Of a stretch of DNA of 64,000 bases, positions 43,424-51,993 are shown piece after piece. The notes beneath the pieces were generated by a model. That model was given only the letters and a program-made list of their open reading frames with translations, ran no database searches and was not told where the DNA came from. Source of the DNA: Corynebacterium kroppenstedtii DSM 44385. Its GTDB lineage: Bacteria; Actinomycetota; Actinomycetes; Mycobacteriales; Mycobacteriaceae. The stretch lies in NCBI RefSeq assembly GCF_000023145.1, contig NC_012704.1, positions 1,860,001 through 1,924,000 of the forward strand, in the 5' to 3' direction. The position numbers and the translations under genes are program-made. Positions within the stretch are counted from its first letter, which is position 1. Every line of letters starts with the position of its first letter.

Positions 43424-43783
43424 GAATGCTTTCCTGCTGGTTCATTTGCGAGGGGCGCTCCTTGATGGGGAGCTCAATGGGATCAGAATGCGATGATGCT
43501 TGCTCGATCCTTTGATAAGGATATAGCAATTCTTAAACATTACAACCGGAGCAGCCTCATGACAGGAACTATGGTTCAAGGTGCTGGTGGTGGTGTTGTA
43601 CGGTGCTGGTGTGATTGGCGTGCCCTGGTTTTTGTTCCGTTTGAGTAGATGGGAGATTTGGAACATGCTGAGGAAATTTGATCAGGATGTGATGGGCGGC
43701 GTCGTTCGTTGAGTTGAGCATCGCATCCTGTCGGAGAGTCTTTCGGTGTGAGCTGTATGTCAGGCCATTGCGGTGTGTTCTTT
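43424..43783. other. Upstream region of the secreted trio
   Basis: 360 bases with no convincing gene. The part next to 43423 must hold the trio's promoter: on the minus strand an AT-rich tract (GCTATATCCTTAT, around 43513-43525) is the best -10 candidate. AGGAAAGC lies just before the start codon. Confidence 0.4.
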
Positions 43784-43915
43784 CTATAGGTCGCTGTCGG
43801 GGCGGTCGCCGCGGATCAAGGCGACGAGGTCGTTGAGGGTCATCAACACGTATTGGGCGCCGGGGTTGGTGGTGCCCCTGCATTTGGCGACGACTATTCC
43901 CACCACGGCGTCATC
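43784..43915 (-). pseudogene. Orphan 3' end of the resolvase-like nuclease gene
   Basis: Minus strand, 43 codons plus TAG: DDAVVGIVVAKCRGTTNPGA, then QYVLMTLNDLVALIRGDRPD and SDL. This is a close copy of the C-terminus of the intact gene at 50607-50987 (DSAVAGIVVAKRRGTTNPGA...NDLVALIRGDRPDNDL). The 5' part is missing. Both copies are on the same strand and flank the arsenic / MmeI-like block, suggesting that the block was inserted at the 3' end of this gene. Confidence 0.85.
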
Positions 43916-43950
43916 GTTTTAACTTCGGTAAATCGATATTTGCATAGTTC

Positions 43951-45702
43951 TTAGTCGGGTATGACGGGTAGTTGAACCACTTCTACCCCTGCCTGATTAA
44001 CGACCGAATTAATTACCTCCTGTTGCGCATTGGCTCGTCGTAGCAGGAACGGTGATGACGTCTCGGTTGCTGGGAGCGACTGGTTGATTACCCATGCCCA
44101 CGGCTCGATACCTGCTCGCGATAGGTCGGCTGCGAGCGACTGTGCCTCGAGCATTGGCGTGGCTTCTGGCAGTGTCACGAGGATTGGCCGGGTAACTTCC
44201 GTATTTTGCAGGTGTTGGAGCGTGGTCGCAGAATCGTCACGTCCGGATTGACGCATGAGTTCGCGGTGGTAGGACCCAGTGGCGTCCAGTAACAGCAGGG
44301 TGTGCCCAGTGGGGGCGGTGTCGAGGACAACCCACTGGTTTTCGGCCGTTGCTACGATCTCCGAAAATGCATTGAAAACGGCCACTTCTTCTGTACATGG
44401 GGAGCGCAGGTCTTCCTCCAACTGTGCGTACCCGTCGGCATCGAGAGAAGCGCCTTTGCTGGCGAGTACTTCTTCTCGGTAGCTAGCCGTCACCGCGTCA
44501 GGATCGATAGATGACACCGTCAAACCGCTGATGCTGTCTTCGAGGGAACCGTCGAGGTGATTCGCGGGATCCGTGGTGGACAGATGTACCGGCTTGCCGC
44601 GCTTAGCGAGCTCCAATGCCAGCATTTGCGCCACGGTGGTTTTGCCAACCCCACCTTTGCCCATGCACAAGACGAGTTTCGGTTTCCCCTCTGCTAGCTC
44701 ATCCACCAGATTGGATAAATCAACGTGCGAATTTGAAGTGGACTGCGTAAAGCCCGGCTCTAGTGCGGGACCCGCGTTCGAACTTTCATTACCGTCTGGC
44801 TCGCCCAGGTGTGATAGGCCGTCTACCCCCATCACCGGGTTAGCCTTCAACTCGAGCCGTACCGTTGGAATACTATTGATCGCGCTCAGTTCAGGATTTG
44901 TGGCAAGGCCATCAAGTAGTGCCTGTTCCCGGGCGTAAATAGACTCCGACAGCTGATCGGTAGCGGCGTTCGCTGGCAGGATTCCGTTGATCACCAACAG
45001 CGTCGGTTTGATTCCCATCTCAAGTAGTTCACCGGTGGAACGGTTAGCTTCTTGCAAGGTCGAGATTTGAGCTCTGGCCACCAGAACCAGTGAAGTTTGT
45101 GCCGGGTCAGCCAGAGCGGCGACCGCCTCGTGATAGGTTTGCCGGTTCTTCTCCAGTCCAGACATCGGCCCCAGACACGAGGCGTCACCCGCGCCTTTAT
45201 CAATGAAACTCGACCAATCACCAGGTAAGGACAGTAACCGCAGAGTGTGTCCGGTCGGGGCGGTATCGAAAATGATGTGGTCATAGCGGCTAGTAATGTC
45301 TTCGTTTGTTAGATAGTCGACGAATCGATTAAAGCTAGCGACTTCAACGGTGCAGGAACCGGACAAGGTTTCTTCGGTTGTTGCCAGTACCTCGGGTGGC
45401 AGCAGGCCACGAACCGGACCCAGGATAGATTCGCGATACCGCGCCGCTTCTGCCTCCGGGTCAATCTCTACCGCATCAAAGCTGGTAGCGCCGGGCACAA
45501 GGTCGGTTAGCTCTGCTCCGCCCGACCCGATCTCACGGCCGAATACCTGCCCAATGTTCGAGGCTGGATCAGTTGACACTAGCAGCACTCGTTTACCTTC
45601 ACTTGCCGCGCGGGTGGCTAGAGAGCAAGCAACCGTGGTCTTTCCGACTCCACCTTTACCGGTGAAAAACGCAAACTTGGTGCTCAGTTCAGGAAGGGAC
45701 AT
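43951..45702 (-). CDS. arsA: Arsenite-pump ATPase
   Basis: 583 residues, duplicated A1-A2 ArsA. Both halves have a P-loop (FFTGKGGVGKTT at residues 12-23; LCMGKGGVGKTT near 347) and a DTAPTGHTL switch-II/signal sequence. The trimetal-site cysteines are present in GSCTVEVA and SPCTEEVA. ATP-driven partner that loads arsenite to a membrane pump. ATG 45702 overlaps the arsD stop (TAATG); the annotated upstream Met at 45711 lies inside arsD. No pump gene (arsB or acr3) is seen in the window. Confidence 0.93.
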   Translation of the reverse strand: MSLPELSTKFAFFTGKGGVGKTTVACSLATRAASEGKRVLLVSTDPASNIGQVFGREIGSGGAELTDLVPGATSFDAVEIDPEAEAARYRESILGPVRGLLPPEVLATTEETLSGSCTVEVASFNRFVDYLTNEDITSRYDHIIFDTAPTGHTLRLLSLPGDWSSFIDKGAGDASCLGPMSGLEKNRQTYHEAVAALADPAQTSLVLVARAQISTLQEANRSTGELLEMGIKPTLLVINGILPANAATDQLSESIYAREQALLDGLATNPELSAINSIPTVRLELKANPVMGVDGLSHLGEPDGNESSNAGPALEPGFTQSTSNSHVDLSNLVDELAEGKPKLVLCMGKGGVGKTTVAQMLALELAKRGKPVHLSTTDPANHLDGSLEDSISGLTVSSIDPDAVTASYREEVLASKGASLDADGYAQLEEDLRSPCTEEVAVFNAFSEIVATAENQWVVLDTAPTGHTLLLLDATGSYHRELMRQSGRDDSATTLQHLQNTEVTRPILVTLPEATPMLEAQSLAADLSRAGIEPWAWVINQSLPATETSSPFLLRRANAQQEVINSVVNQAGVEVVQLPVIPD

Positions 45703-46070
45703 TAGCAGCACCCACTTTCGCCACAGCAGCCAGACTCAACGACGGGCAAAGTGGTCTTTTCCTCCAGGGATACCCCGGCGAATTGACGGAGCTGATCAAC
45801 TTGTGGGTAAGAACCAGTAGCAACGATAGTGCCATCGACCACAGTAACTGGCAGGCCGTCTGTACCCGCCACCTCGACATATGCGCGAACTGGCTCGCAC
45901 GTCGCAAAATCAGTAGGGGCAGACGCCAGATTATGCCTGGTCACGGTAATGCCCTCCTTTTCCAGAGTGGTCAGCGCCGCATTGAAATCAACGAGAGCTT
46001 GGTCTACGTCGGTTCCGCAGAGCCCGGAAGAACAGCACAGGGCCGGTTCATAGACATCGATTTGACGCAC
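45702..46070 (-). CDS. arsD: Arsenic metallochaperone
   Basis: 122 residues. Carries arsenite to ArsA. The metal-binding Cys12-Cys13 and Cys18 are in PALCCSSGLCG, and the C-terminus has two vicinal Cys pairs (ESGCCGESGCC). The start is GTG 46070 with AGGAG six bases upstream, so the family-typical N-terminus MRQIDVYEPALCC is formed. First gene of the arsDA operon, divergent from the arsR-arsC fusion with the shared operator between. Confidence 0.93.
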   Translation of the reverse strand: MRQIDVYEPALCCSSGLCGTDVDQALVDFNAALTTLEKEGITVTRHNLASAPTDFATCEPVRAYVEVAGTDGLPVTVVDGTIVATGSYPQVDQLRQFAGVSLEEKTTLPVVESGCCGESGCC

Positions 46071-46114
46071 AATTAACTCCTTACATTTCGATGGTTGTCG
46101 TACTGACTCGAACT

Positions 46115-46148
46115 CTATCACGTTTCGATGTTTATCGAAACATGATAG
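46115..46148. promoter_or_regulatory. ArsR operator, 15-bp inverted repeat
   Basis: CTATCACGTTTCGAT and ATCGAAACATGATAG separated by GTTT, a 34-base near-perfect palindrome with one mismatch. It lies in the divergent arsD / arsR-C intergenic space, 10 bases upstream of ATG 46158, and includes the usual ArsR-family ATC-GAAA-type half sites. It would repress both operons. Confidence 0.8.
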
Positions 46149-46157
46149 GGTTCTTGC

Positions 46158-46904
46158 ATGACCAGCCAACATGCTCCGAATTGCTGCCCCGCACCTGCAG
46201 TTGCCGACGAAGGACGGTGTCGGGACGCGGCGAGTATTTTTGCGGCACTTAGTGATGTCACGCGGCTGCAAGTGGCTCTGTTCATATACCGCTGTTCACC
46301 GAACCCGGTGTGCGCATGTTCATTTCCCGAGGTTTTTAATATCAGCCGGTCAACCATTTCGCACCATCTCACCAAGCTGGTAAATGCTGGCATATTAGGC
46401 CGTGAACAGCAGGGTAAGTGGGCCTACTATTCGATCGCCTCGGAATTTGATACTCAATTCCTTGACGTTGTCGCTAAACACGTGCCTCAACAAACCACAC
46501 GCCGAAAGGAAGCCGCCGTGACCAAAATCCTTTTCGCCTGCAGACAAAACGCTGGTCGCTCACAAATGGCAGCTGCCATTGCGCAAGAACTCGCAACATC
46601 TGACGTGACCATCATGAGCGCAGGCACCGAACCGGCCGAGGAAGTACACCCCGAGGTACGCGACGCCCTCGCCGAAATTGGGTTAGAGCCGTTTGCACAG
46701 CCAGAAAAACTGGATCCGGCGAAAGTGAAGATGGCCGATTGGGTGATCACGATGGGATGTGGCGAATCATGCCCAATTTTCCCCGGAACCCACTATGAAG
46801 ACTGGGAGGTCGCTGATCCGTCGGGGGGACCCACAGAGGTCGTACGCGAAATCCGCGACGATATTACCAAGCGCGTAAAAGAGTTGTTGAGCCGAATTTC
46901 TTAA
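46158..46904 (+). CDS. ArsR repressor fused to arsenate reductase
   Basis: 248 residues, two domains. Residues 1-112: ArsR-type winged helix (DAASIFAALSDVTRLQVALF; SRSTISHHLTKLVNAGIL) with Cys in CSPNPVCACSF, replacing the classic ELCVCDL sensor as RCSPNPVCACS (inducer-binding Cys probable). Residues 120-248: low-molecular-weight phosphatase-type arsenate reductase with the C-x5-R loop ACRQNAGRSQ (Cys128, Arg134) and the later Cys pair in MGCGESCPIF. So one polypeptide both senses arsenite and makes it from arsenate. The linker (TRRKEAAV) contains an in-frame GTG, so a separate reductase could also be made. Confidence 0.88.
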   Translation: MTSQHAPNCCPAPAVADEGRCRDAASIFAALSDVTRLQVALFIYRCSPNPVCACSFPEVFNISRSTISHHLTKLVNAGILGREQQGKWAYYSIASEFDTQFLDVVAKHVPQQTTRRKEAAVTKILFACRQNAGRSQMAAAIAQELATSDVTIMSAGTEPAEEVHPEVRDALAEIGLEPFAQPEKLDPAKVKMADWVITMGCGESCPIFPGTHYEDWEVADPSGGPTEVVREIRDDITKRVKELLSRIS

Positions 46905-46937
46905 GGAAAATCTGCGCACCCCTAAGGGTATTTGCAC

Positions 46938-47053
46938 ACACCCACCCCGACCGGAACGGGGAAAACATGCATAGTCTGCGCCATCGGCGTCGTCGCATGT
47001 CAAGCCGGATACTCCGTGTCCTGCTACGGGCTGGACCGACTTGTAGAATGTGG
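46938..47053 (+). pseudogene. Remnant of an IS21-type IstB helper ATPase
   Basis: Plus frame reading PTPTGTGKT, then CIVCAIGVVACQAGYSVSCY and GLDRLVEC. It matches the Walker A region and following helix of IstB transposition helpers (GPTGTGKTHLAIALG...ACQAGYRVRF-type). No start, no other IstB motifs and no IstA nearby. Lies between the arsenic fusion gene and the MmeI-like gene, so it marks a past insertion-sequence event in the cargo block. Confidence 0.7.
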
Positions 47054-47118
47054 TGCAGCGGTCACCATGCTGCTTGTGGGGGCCTTTTGTGTGGTGTTGT
47101 GGTGTCTATGATGGGTTT

Positions 47119-49953
47119 ATGCTTGCTAAGCCAACTGTGACTCTTGACCGTGGGACCATCCGTCGTGGTTTGCAGGAGATGTCGGCGCATTGGCTCAGTC
47201 GTGTGGATGGGTGGAGGCAGGCCGGGGCGGGCCATATTGAGAAGTCGTATGCGCAGCAGTTTTGGTCAGATTTGTTGCGTTGTTTTGGGGTGATTCCTGA
47301 GCGTGTCAAGCTTTTTGAGCGCGATGCGATCCGTGCTTCGTCTGGGAGGACTGGCTACATCGACCTTTTCTGGTCTGGTGTTGTCATTGGTGAGGCTAAG
47401 TCGCCTGGTAGGGATCTTGATGCTGCTGAGCGGCAGCTGCTTGACTATCTTTCTGGTGGTTCGATCAGTCAGCATGAGTGGCCCCGCTACTCAATCGTTT
47501 CGGACTTTGAGCACCTCAGGGTGGCGAAGCTTGGTGAGGATGGTTGGAGTGTCTCGTTTACTATTGGCGAGATTGCGGATCATGTTGACCAGCTGATATT
47601 CCTAGCGGGACAGGAGACCGTCAGCAAGAAGGAGGAGGAGGAAGCCTCCATTCATGCTTCGAGGCTCATGGCGGATCTGTATACCGCGATGGTGGGCGAT
47701 GACGATGCTGATGAAGCTGTTGGTGATGAGGCTCCCACGAATCCTGAGGATGAGGATTGGCAGATTCAAAAGACCTCCGTGTTCCTCACTCGCCTTCTTT
47801 TTTTGCTCTACGGTGATGATGCCGGTTTGTGGCAGGAGGATTTGTTCTACCGGTTTGTTTTGTATGACACGACTCCTGGCAATCTTGGTGGCCAGCTCTC
47901 GCAGCTGTTCCAGGTGCTGAATACGCCGGAGAGTCGCCGCCGTCACGTACCTGAATCAATGGCGGCTTTCCCTTACGTTAATGGTGGCTTGTTTGCGGAT
48001 ACGTGGCCTGCGGAGTTTTTCACTGAGGGGATGCGAGACGCCTTGCTGGCTGCGTGTCGTTTCCACTGGACACGCATTTCACCGGCTGTGTTTGGCTCCA
48101 TGTTCCAGCTAGTGAAGTCGAAGGATGCTCGACGTGCTCATGGTGAGCATTACACCACCGAGACCAACATTTTGAAGGTCCTCGAGCCGCTGTTTCTGGA
48201 GGAGCTCCGAGATGAAGCAGAGCGGCTGATTGGAAATAAATCGACGACTGCTCGGGAGCTGCGGCAATTCCGGGATTCGTTATCTCAGATGGTTTTTCTT
48301 GATCCTGCGTGCGGGTGTGGGAATTTTCTTGTGGTGGCTTATCGTGAGCTGCGTCGTATCGAGACCGATATTATTGTCGCGCTTCGTGCTAAGGAAGGGC
48401 AGCAGACTGCGTCGATGGATGTGTCTTTGGATCAGCGGCTGTCGATCGGCCAGTTTTATGGTTTCGAGTTGAATTGGTGGCCTGCAAAAATTGCTGAGAC
48501 TGCGATGTTTTTGGTTGATCATCAGGCTAACCGGAGGTTGGCGGAGGCTGTGGGGGATGCCCCGGAGCGTTTGCCGATTACGATTACGGCGCATGTTCGG
48601 CATGGTAATGCTCTTCGGATGGATTGGGCCCAGGAGGTGCCCAGTACTAAGGGTGATACGTATGTGTTCGGCAACCCGCCGTTTATTGGTCAGTACACAA
48701 AGACTGCAGAGCAGACTGCGGATATGAAGCAGGTCTGGGGCAAGGACTATGACGGATACCTTGATTACGTCACCGGCTGGCATGCAAAGGCAAAAGACCT
48801 TCTTGCCGAACGCTCTGGCGATTTTGCTTACGTGACCACCAACTCGATTACTCAAGGCCAGCCAGTCCCTGCGTTGTTTGGGCCTTTGTTCCGGGAGGGG
48901 TGGCGGATTAAGTTCGCCCACCGCACGTTTGCGTGGGACTCGGAGGCTCCTGGCAAGGCTGCTGTTCACTGCGTCATTGTTGGATTCACTCGCAACAGTA
49001 AGGCTAGTCCTCGCTTGTGGGACTACCCAGATGTGAAAGGCGGAGCCGTTGAGCAGCGTGTAGGCCAAAGGATTAATGCCTACTTGATAGATGGGCCAAA
49101 CGTGCTCGTTGCTAAGCGGATGAAGCCACTCAGCTCAGTAATCAGTCCCGCTGTACGAGGAAGCCAACCAACAGACGGTGGGAACTTAATCGTAGAAAAG
49201 AAAGCCTACGGCGAGGTAGCAGCAGACCCAATTGCGGCAAAATATCTTCGCCCTTTCCGCATGGGCAGGGAACTGGTGCGCGGTCTTGACCGCTGGTGTT
49301 TATGGATGGGGGATGATGATTTCAATCCTGCGGATATTTCTAAATCGTCAGTGCTAAAAAAGCGGGTAGAAGCAGTGCGCGAAATGCGCCTTGGGAGTAA
49401 AAAGAAGGCAACACAGCAGTCAGCTAACACTCCCCATCTTTTCCAAGAAGACCACCAACCAGACTGTGCTTACGTGGGAATTCCAGCAGTGGTTTCCGAA
49501 ACCCGGAAGTTCTATACTGCCGCCCATCTGGGAGCAGAAGTAATTGCCGGAAACAAACTTTATACAGCGGTAGATCCGGATGGACTTCTGTTCGGGCTTA
49601 TTTCCTCGTCAATGTTTATTACGTGGCAACGCGCTGTTGGCGGAAGGCTCAAGTCCGATCTTAATTTTGCTAACACTTTGACGTGGAATACTTTCCCCGT
49701 GCCAGAACTCGACGAGAAAACCCGGGAGTCGATCATCAAGGCTGGTCAGGGTGTTCTAGCGGCGCGTGCGCGGCATCCAGACCGCAGTCTCGCTGATGCT
49801 TACAATCCGCTGGCTATGGATCCTGCTTTGGTGAAGGCGCATGACAGGCTGGATCGTGTGGTGGATAAGGCTTTCGGTGCTGGCAGGAAGCTGACTACGC
49901 AGCGGCAGCGACTGGAGATTCTTTTTGCTCGGTACACTGAGTTGGTAGGCTGA
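47119..49953 (+). CDS. MmeI-like single-chain restriction-modification enzyme
   Basis: 944 residues, same size class as MmeI-type IIL/IIG enzymes. Order: N-terminal PD-(D/E)XK nuclease (Asp82 in GYIDLFW; Glu92 and Lys94 in GEAKS), helical connector, N6-adenine methyltransferase (motif I DPACGCGNF near residue 396; motif IV NPPF near 520), then a target-recognition region and a C-terminal helical end KLTTQRQRLEILFARYTELVG. Needs no separate methylase. A deleted relative lies at 23360-23669. No good ribosome site before ATG 47119; GTG 47050 would add 23 unlikely residues. Confidence 0.88.
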   Translation: MLAKPTVTLDRGTIRRGLQEMSAHWLSRVDGWRQAGAGHIEKSYAQQFWSDLLRCFGVIPERVKLFERDAIRASSGRTGYIDLFWSGVVIGEAKSPGRDLDAAERQLLDYLSGGSISQHEWPRYSIVSDFEHLRVAKLGEDGWSVSFTIGEIADHVDQLIFLAGQETVSKKEEEEASIHASRLMADLYTAMVGDDDADEAVGDEAPTNPEDEDWQIQKTSVFLTRLLFLLYGDDAGLWQEDLFYRFVLYDTTPGNLGGQLSQLFQVLNTPESRRRHVPESMAAFPYVNGGLFADTWPAEFFTEGMRDALLAACRFHWTRISPAVFGSMFQLVKSKDARRAHGEHYTTETNILKVLEPLFLEELRDEAERLIGNKSTTARELRQFRDSLSQMVFLDPACGCGNFLVVAYRELRRIETDIIVALRAKEGQQTASMDVSLDQRLSIGQFYGFELNWWPAKIAETAMFLVDHQANRRLAEAVGDAPERLPITITAHVRHGNALRMDWAQEVPSTKGDTYVFGNPPFIGQYTKTAEQTADMKQVWGKDYDGYLDYVTGWHAKAKDLLAERSGDFAYVTTNSITQGQPVPALFGPLFREGWRIKFAHRTFAWDSEAPGKAAVHCVIVGFTRNSKASPRLWDYPDVKGGAVEQRVGQRINAYLIDGPNVLVAKRMKPLSSVISPAVRGSQPTDGGNLIVEKKAYGEVAADPIAAKYLRPFRMGRELVRGLDRWCLWMGDDDFNPADISKSSVLKKRVEAVREMRLGSKKKATQQSANTPHLFQEDHQPDCAYVGIPAVVSETRKFYTAAHLGAEVIAGNKLYTAVDPDGLLFGLISSSMFITWQRAVGGRLKSDLNFANTLTWNTFPVPELDEKTRESIIKAGQGVLAARARHPDRSLADAYNPLAMDPALVKAHDRLDRVVDKAFGAGRKLTTQRQRLEILFARYTELVG

Positions 49954-49959
49954 GTGCGC

Positions 49960-50592
49960 TTATTCGACGACTTCCGGCTCCCCCACCACGCGGCGGACAA
50001 CGCGGGCATCATCCGCGCCAGTTCCCTCCATGATTTCTTGAGCGGTGTTTAGGTCACGGAACCATACGTCGGGGGCAGCTTCTGGACGTAGTTTGAGGTC
50101 GAGGTATCCGGGTGTCCATTCCCATCCGTAGAGGTATTTCCATTCGTCGTCCACGGCTAGAACTTGTACGGCGTACTCATAGCGTGGAGTTTCAGGCGCA
50201 CTGTGTTCTATGAGTTGTTCCAGTTCTCTAGTCTGTTCGGCTAGCTTCTTAGCGTCACGCTTAGCGTCCACAATTGCGCGCATAATCTCCTTTAGCGGGG
50301 CGTTGTCATGCATGGACACGTACAGTGCATGGCTAAGACCGGCAGTTGTTATCTTTGCCTGCTCACGCATTTCATGAGCCTTCATTACTAGCGAGCATAG
50401 GAATTTATCTACGCGCCGGCCGGTAGCCTCGCATTGCTCCAGAGGTACGTTTATTAACCCATTTCGGTGATTGAATGACCACGCGAGGACGTATCTTCCA
50501 TTGCCCCACTCGTCAATGACGACTATTTCTCCGTCACCGTATTTAGCCACCTGCCCTACCAGGTCGTCTGACCATTCAGTGATTGCACCCAT
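49960..50592 (-). CDS. Phage protein of unknown function
   Basis: 210 residues, not recognised. A mixed N-terminal domain (EIVVIDEWGNGRYVLAWSFN), a helical centre (MRAIVDAKRDAKKLAEQTRELEQLIEH), and a C-terminal part with Trp and Tyr (EWKYLYGWEWTPGYLDLKLRPEA). ATG 50592 is preceded by AAGGAAAG. It converges with the MmeI-like gene and follows the nuclease gene on the minus strand, so it may be the last gene of the early operon. Confidence 0.65.
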   Translation of the reverse strand: MGAITEWSDDLVGQVAKYGDGEIVVIDEWGNGRYVLAWSFNHRNGLINVPLEQCEATGRRVDKFLCSLVMKAHEMREQAKITTAGLSHALYVSMHDNAPLKEIMRAIVDAKRDAKKLAEQTRELEQLIEHSAPETPRYEYAVQVLAVDDEWKYLYGWEWTPGYLDLKLRPEAAPDVWFRDLNTAQEIMEGTGADDARVVRRVVGEPEVVE

Positions 50593-50606
50593 TGTTCTTT
50601 CCTTCC

Positions 50607-50987
50607 TTAGAGGTCGTTGTCTGGTCGGTCGCCGCGAATCAAAGCGACCAGATCGTTAACAGTCATCAACACGAACTGCGCGCCAGGGTTGGTGGTGCCG
50701 CGTCGTTTGGCGACGACTATTCCGGCTACTGCAGAATCGTTGCCCATTTCGATGTGAGCTTCTTTGACCCATGTGCCTGGCTCGAGTTGGCCTCCGTAGT
50801 TTTTGCATTCGATGCATAGTCTTTGGCCGCGGCTGTCGCGTACTCCGGCAATGTCTCCCCTGTCGTTGGCGCCGCTGAGTCTGCGTCGCTCGATATAGTC
50901 GCTGTCGAGCTCTTCGGCTAGGTAGGTGGCGATCAGTGTTTCGAATGATCGTCCGGCTTGTTTGGCGGATTGTCTGTTACGCGACAT
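50607..50987 (-). CDS. Holliday-junction-resolvase / PD-(D/E)XK-like nuclease
   Basis: 126 residues. Core of a small restriction-like nuclease: RSFETLIATYL helix with Glu, RGDIAGVRDSRGQRLCIECKNY with Asp and the E-x-K pair, then a Q-less beta strand and LNDLVALIRG helix. Resembles Hjc-like resolvases of phages. ATG 50987 has AAAGGA at the proper distance; ATG 51014 would extend outside the homologous core. Its 3' end is duplicated at 43784-43915. Confidence 0.72.
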   Translation of the reverse strand: MSRNRQSAKQAGRSFETLIATYLAEELDSDYIERRRLSGANDRGDIAGVRDSRGQRLCIECKNYGGQLEPGTWVKEAHIEMGNDSAVAGIVVAKRRGTTNPGAQFVLMTVNDLVALIRGDRPDNDL

Positions 50988-51084
50988 GGGTGTGTTCCTT
51001 TCTGCAAAGTTCATGGCGACAGGGCGTCTTTCAGCTAAAATCGTGGGGAGAAAGAGCCTGCATAAAGATGGTGGTGAGCAACGA

Positions 51085-51579
51085 ATGAGCGGCGAGCTTT
51101 TGTATCACCGTGCGCGACGCGAGGCGGCTAGTCTTAACCCGGCGGGGCAGCCCCTGGGGTGGGATTCGTTAGTCGCAATCGCTCATAGCCTTGATATCCG
51201 TGTTGATGTTGGACCTCTACAGCATGATGTGTCGGGCATGATAATCATGCGCGGAGAAGAATCGTCACCACGTATTCTCATTAATGAGCAAGATTCGCCG
51301 ATGCGCAGGAAATTCACCCTTGCGCATGAGATCGGGCACTTTATTGATCGGACCTCAGTGGCGGGTGATTTCGAGTTTTCCTTTGTTGATTACCGCAAAC
51401 CGGGCGATTACGACTTGCACGAGTTTTTTGCCGATGAATTTGCCGGGGCGTTACTCATGCCCCCTGGCCGGTTTGCGGAGTGCTATCAATCTGACGGGCC
51501 GATTAGTACGGCTCGCATGTTCGGCGTGTCGGTGCCGGCTGTACACAAGCGCCATGAGCGGTTAATAAAGCAGGATTAG
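51085..51579 (+). CDS. ImmA/IrrE-family metallopeptidase
   Basis: 164 residues. Zinc peptidase motif AHEIGHFID (HExxH) with a downstream EFFADEFAGALLMP motif, the usual build of ImmA/IrrE proteases that cut phage repressors. Start ATG 51085. Opposite to the early minus-strand operon and paired with the following membrane protein gene. The other ImmA-like gene (61882) is at the repressor. A host-takeover or defence-type role is possible. Confidence 0.87.
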   Translation: MSGELLYHRARREAASLNPAGQPLGWDSLVAIAHSLDIRVDVGPLQHDVSGMIIMRGEESSPRILINEQDSPMRRKFTLAHEIGHFIDRTSVAGDFEFSFVDYRKPGDYDLHEFFADEFAGALLMPPGRFAECYQSDGPISTARMFGVSVPAVHKRHERLIKQD

Positions 51580-51581
51580 TT

Positions 51582-51920
51582 GTGGCTGACTTCAATGATT
51601 CCCCGGTTGAGGGCATCGCTGCCGATCGTCCTGTTAATCCTGGCGCTCAAGCTATTGAGCAGAACTTCGATGACTTAAAACGGAAGAGGCTTGCTCAGGC
51701 GCATAAGTTCCGGTCAGTGACGTTTTATACGATTCTTGGGCTTGTCGTCATAATGATTGTAACTAGTGTAGCAGCGCTTGTTCATGAGCTATTTCGCAAG
51801 GGCGGCCCCTCAGATGTAGTCATTGTTGCGTTTATTTCTGGGGCGACGATTCAGGTTATTGGTTTATTGGCGATAGTGACTCATTATCTGTTCCCTCGGG
51901 AAGAGCCTGAAAAAGTGTGA
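51582..51920 (+). CDS. Two-span membrane protein coupled to the ImmA-like gene
   Basis: 112 residues; soluble acidic N-terminus, transmembrane segments at about 50-70 (TILGLVVIMIVTSVAALVHE) and 80-102, short charged tail. GTG 51582 follows the peptidase stop by two bases, AGGA upstream. No family recognised. Possibly the membrane partner of the peptidase in a two-gene moron. The region 51921-51993 holds no further gene. Confidence 0.7.
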   Translation: MADFNDSPVEGIAADRPVNPGAQAIEQNFDDLKRKRLAQAHKFRSVTFYTILGLVVIMIVTSVAALVHELFRKGGPSDVVIVAFISGATIQVIGLLAIVTHYLFPREEPEKV

Positions 51921-51993
51921 TTGTCTGACTGAGTACACAATGTTGTCGGTTACGTGGCATGGGTGTGTTCCTTGCGTTGTTCGCCGGATAGCG

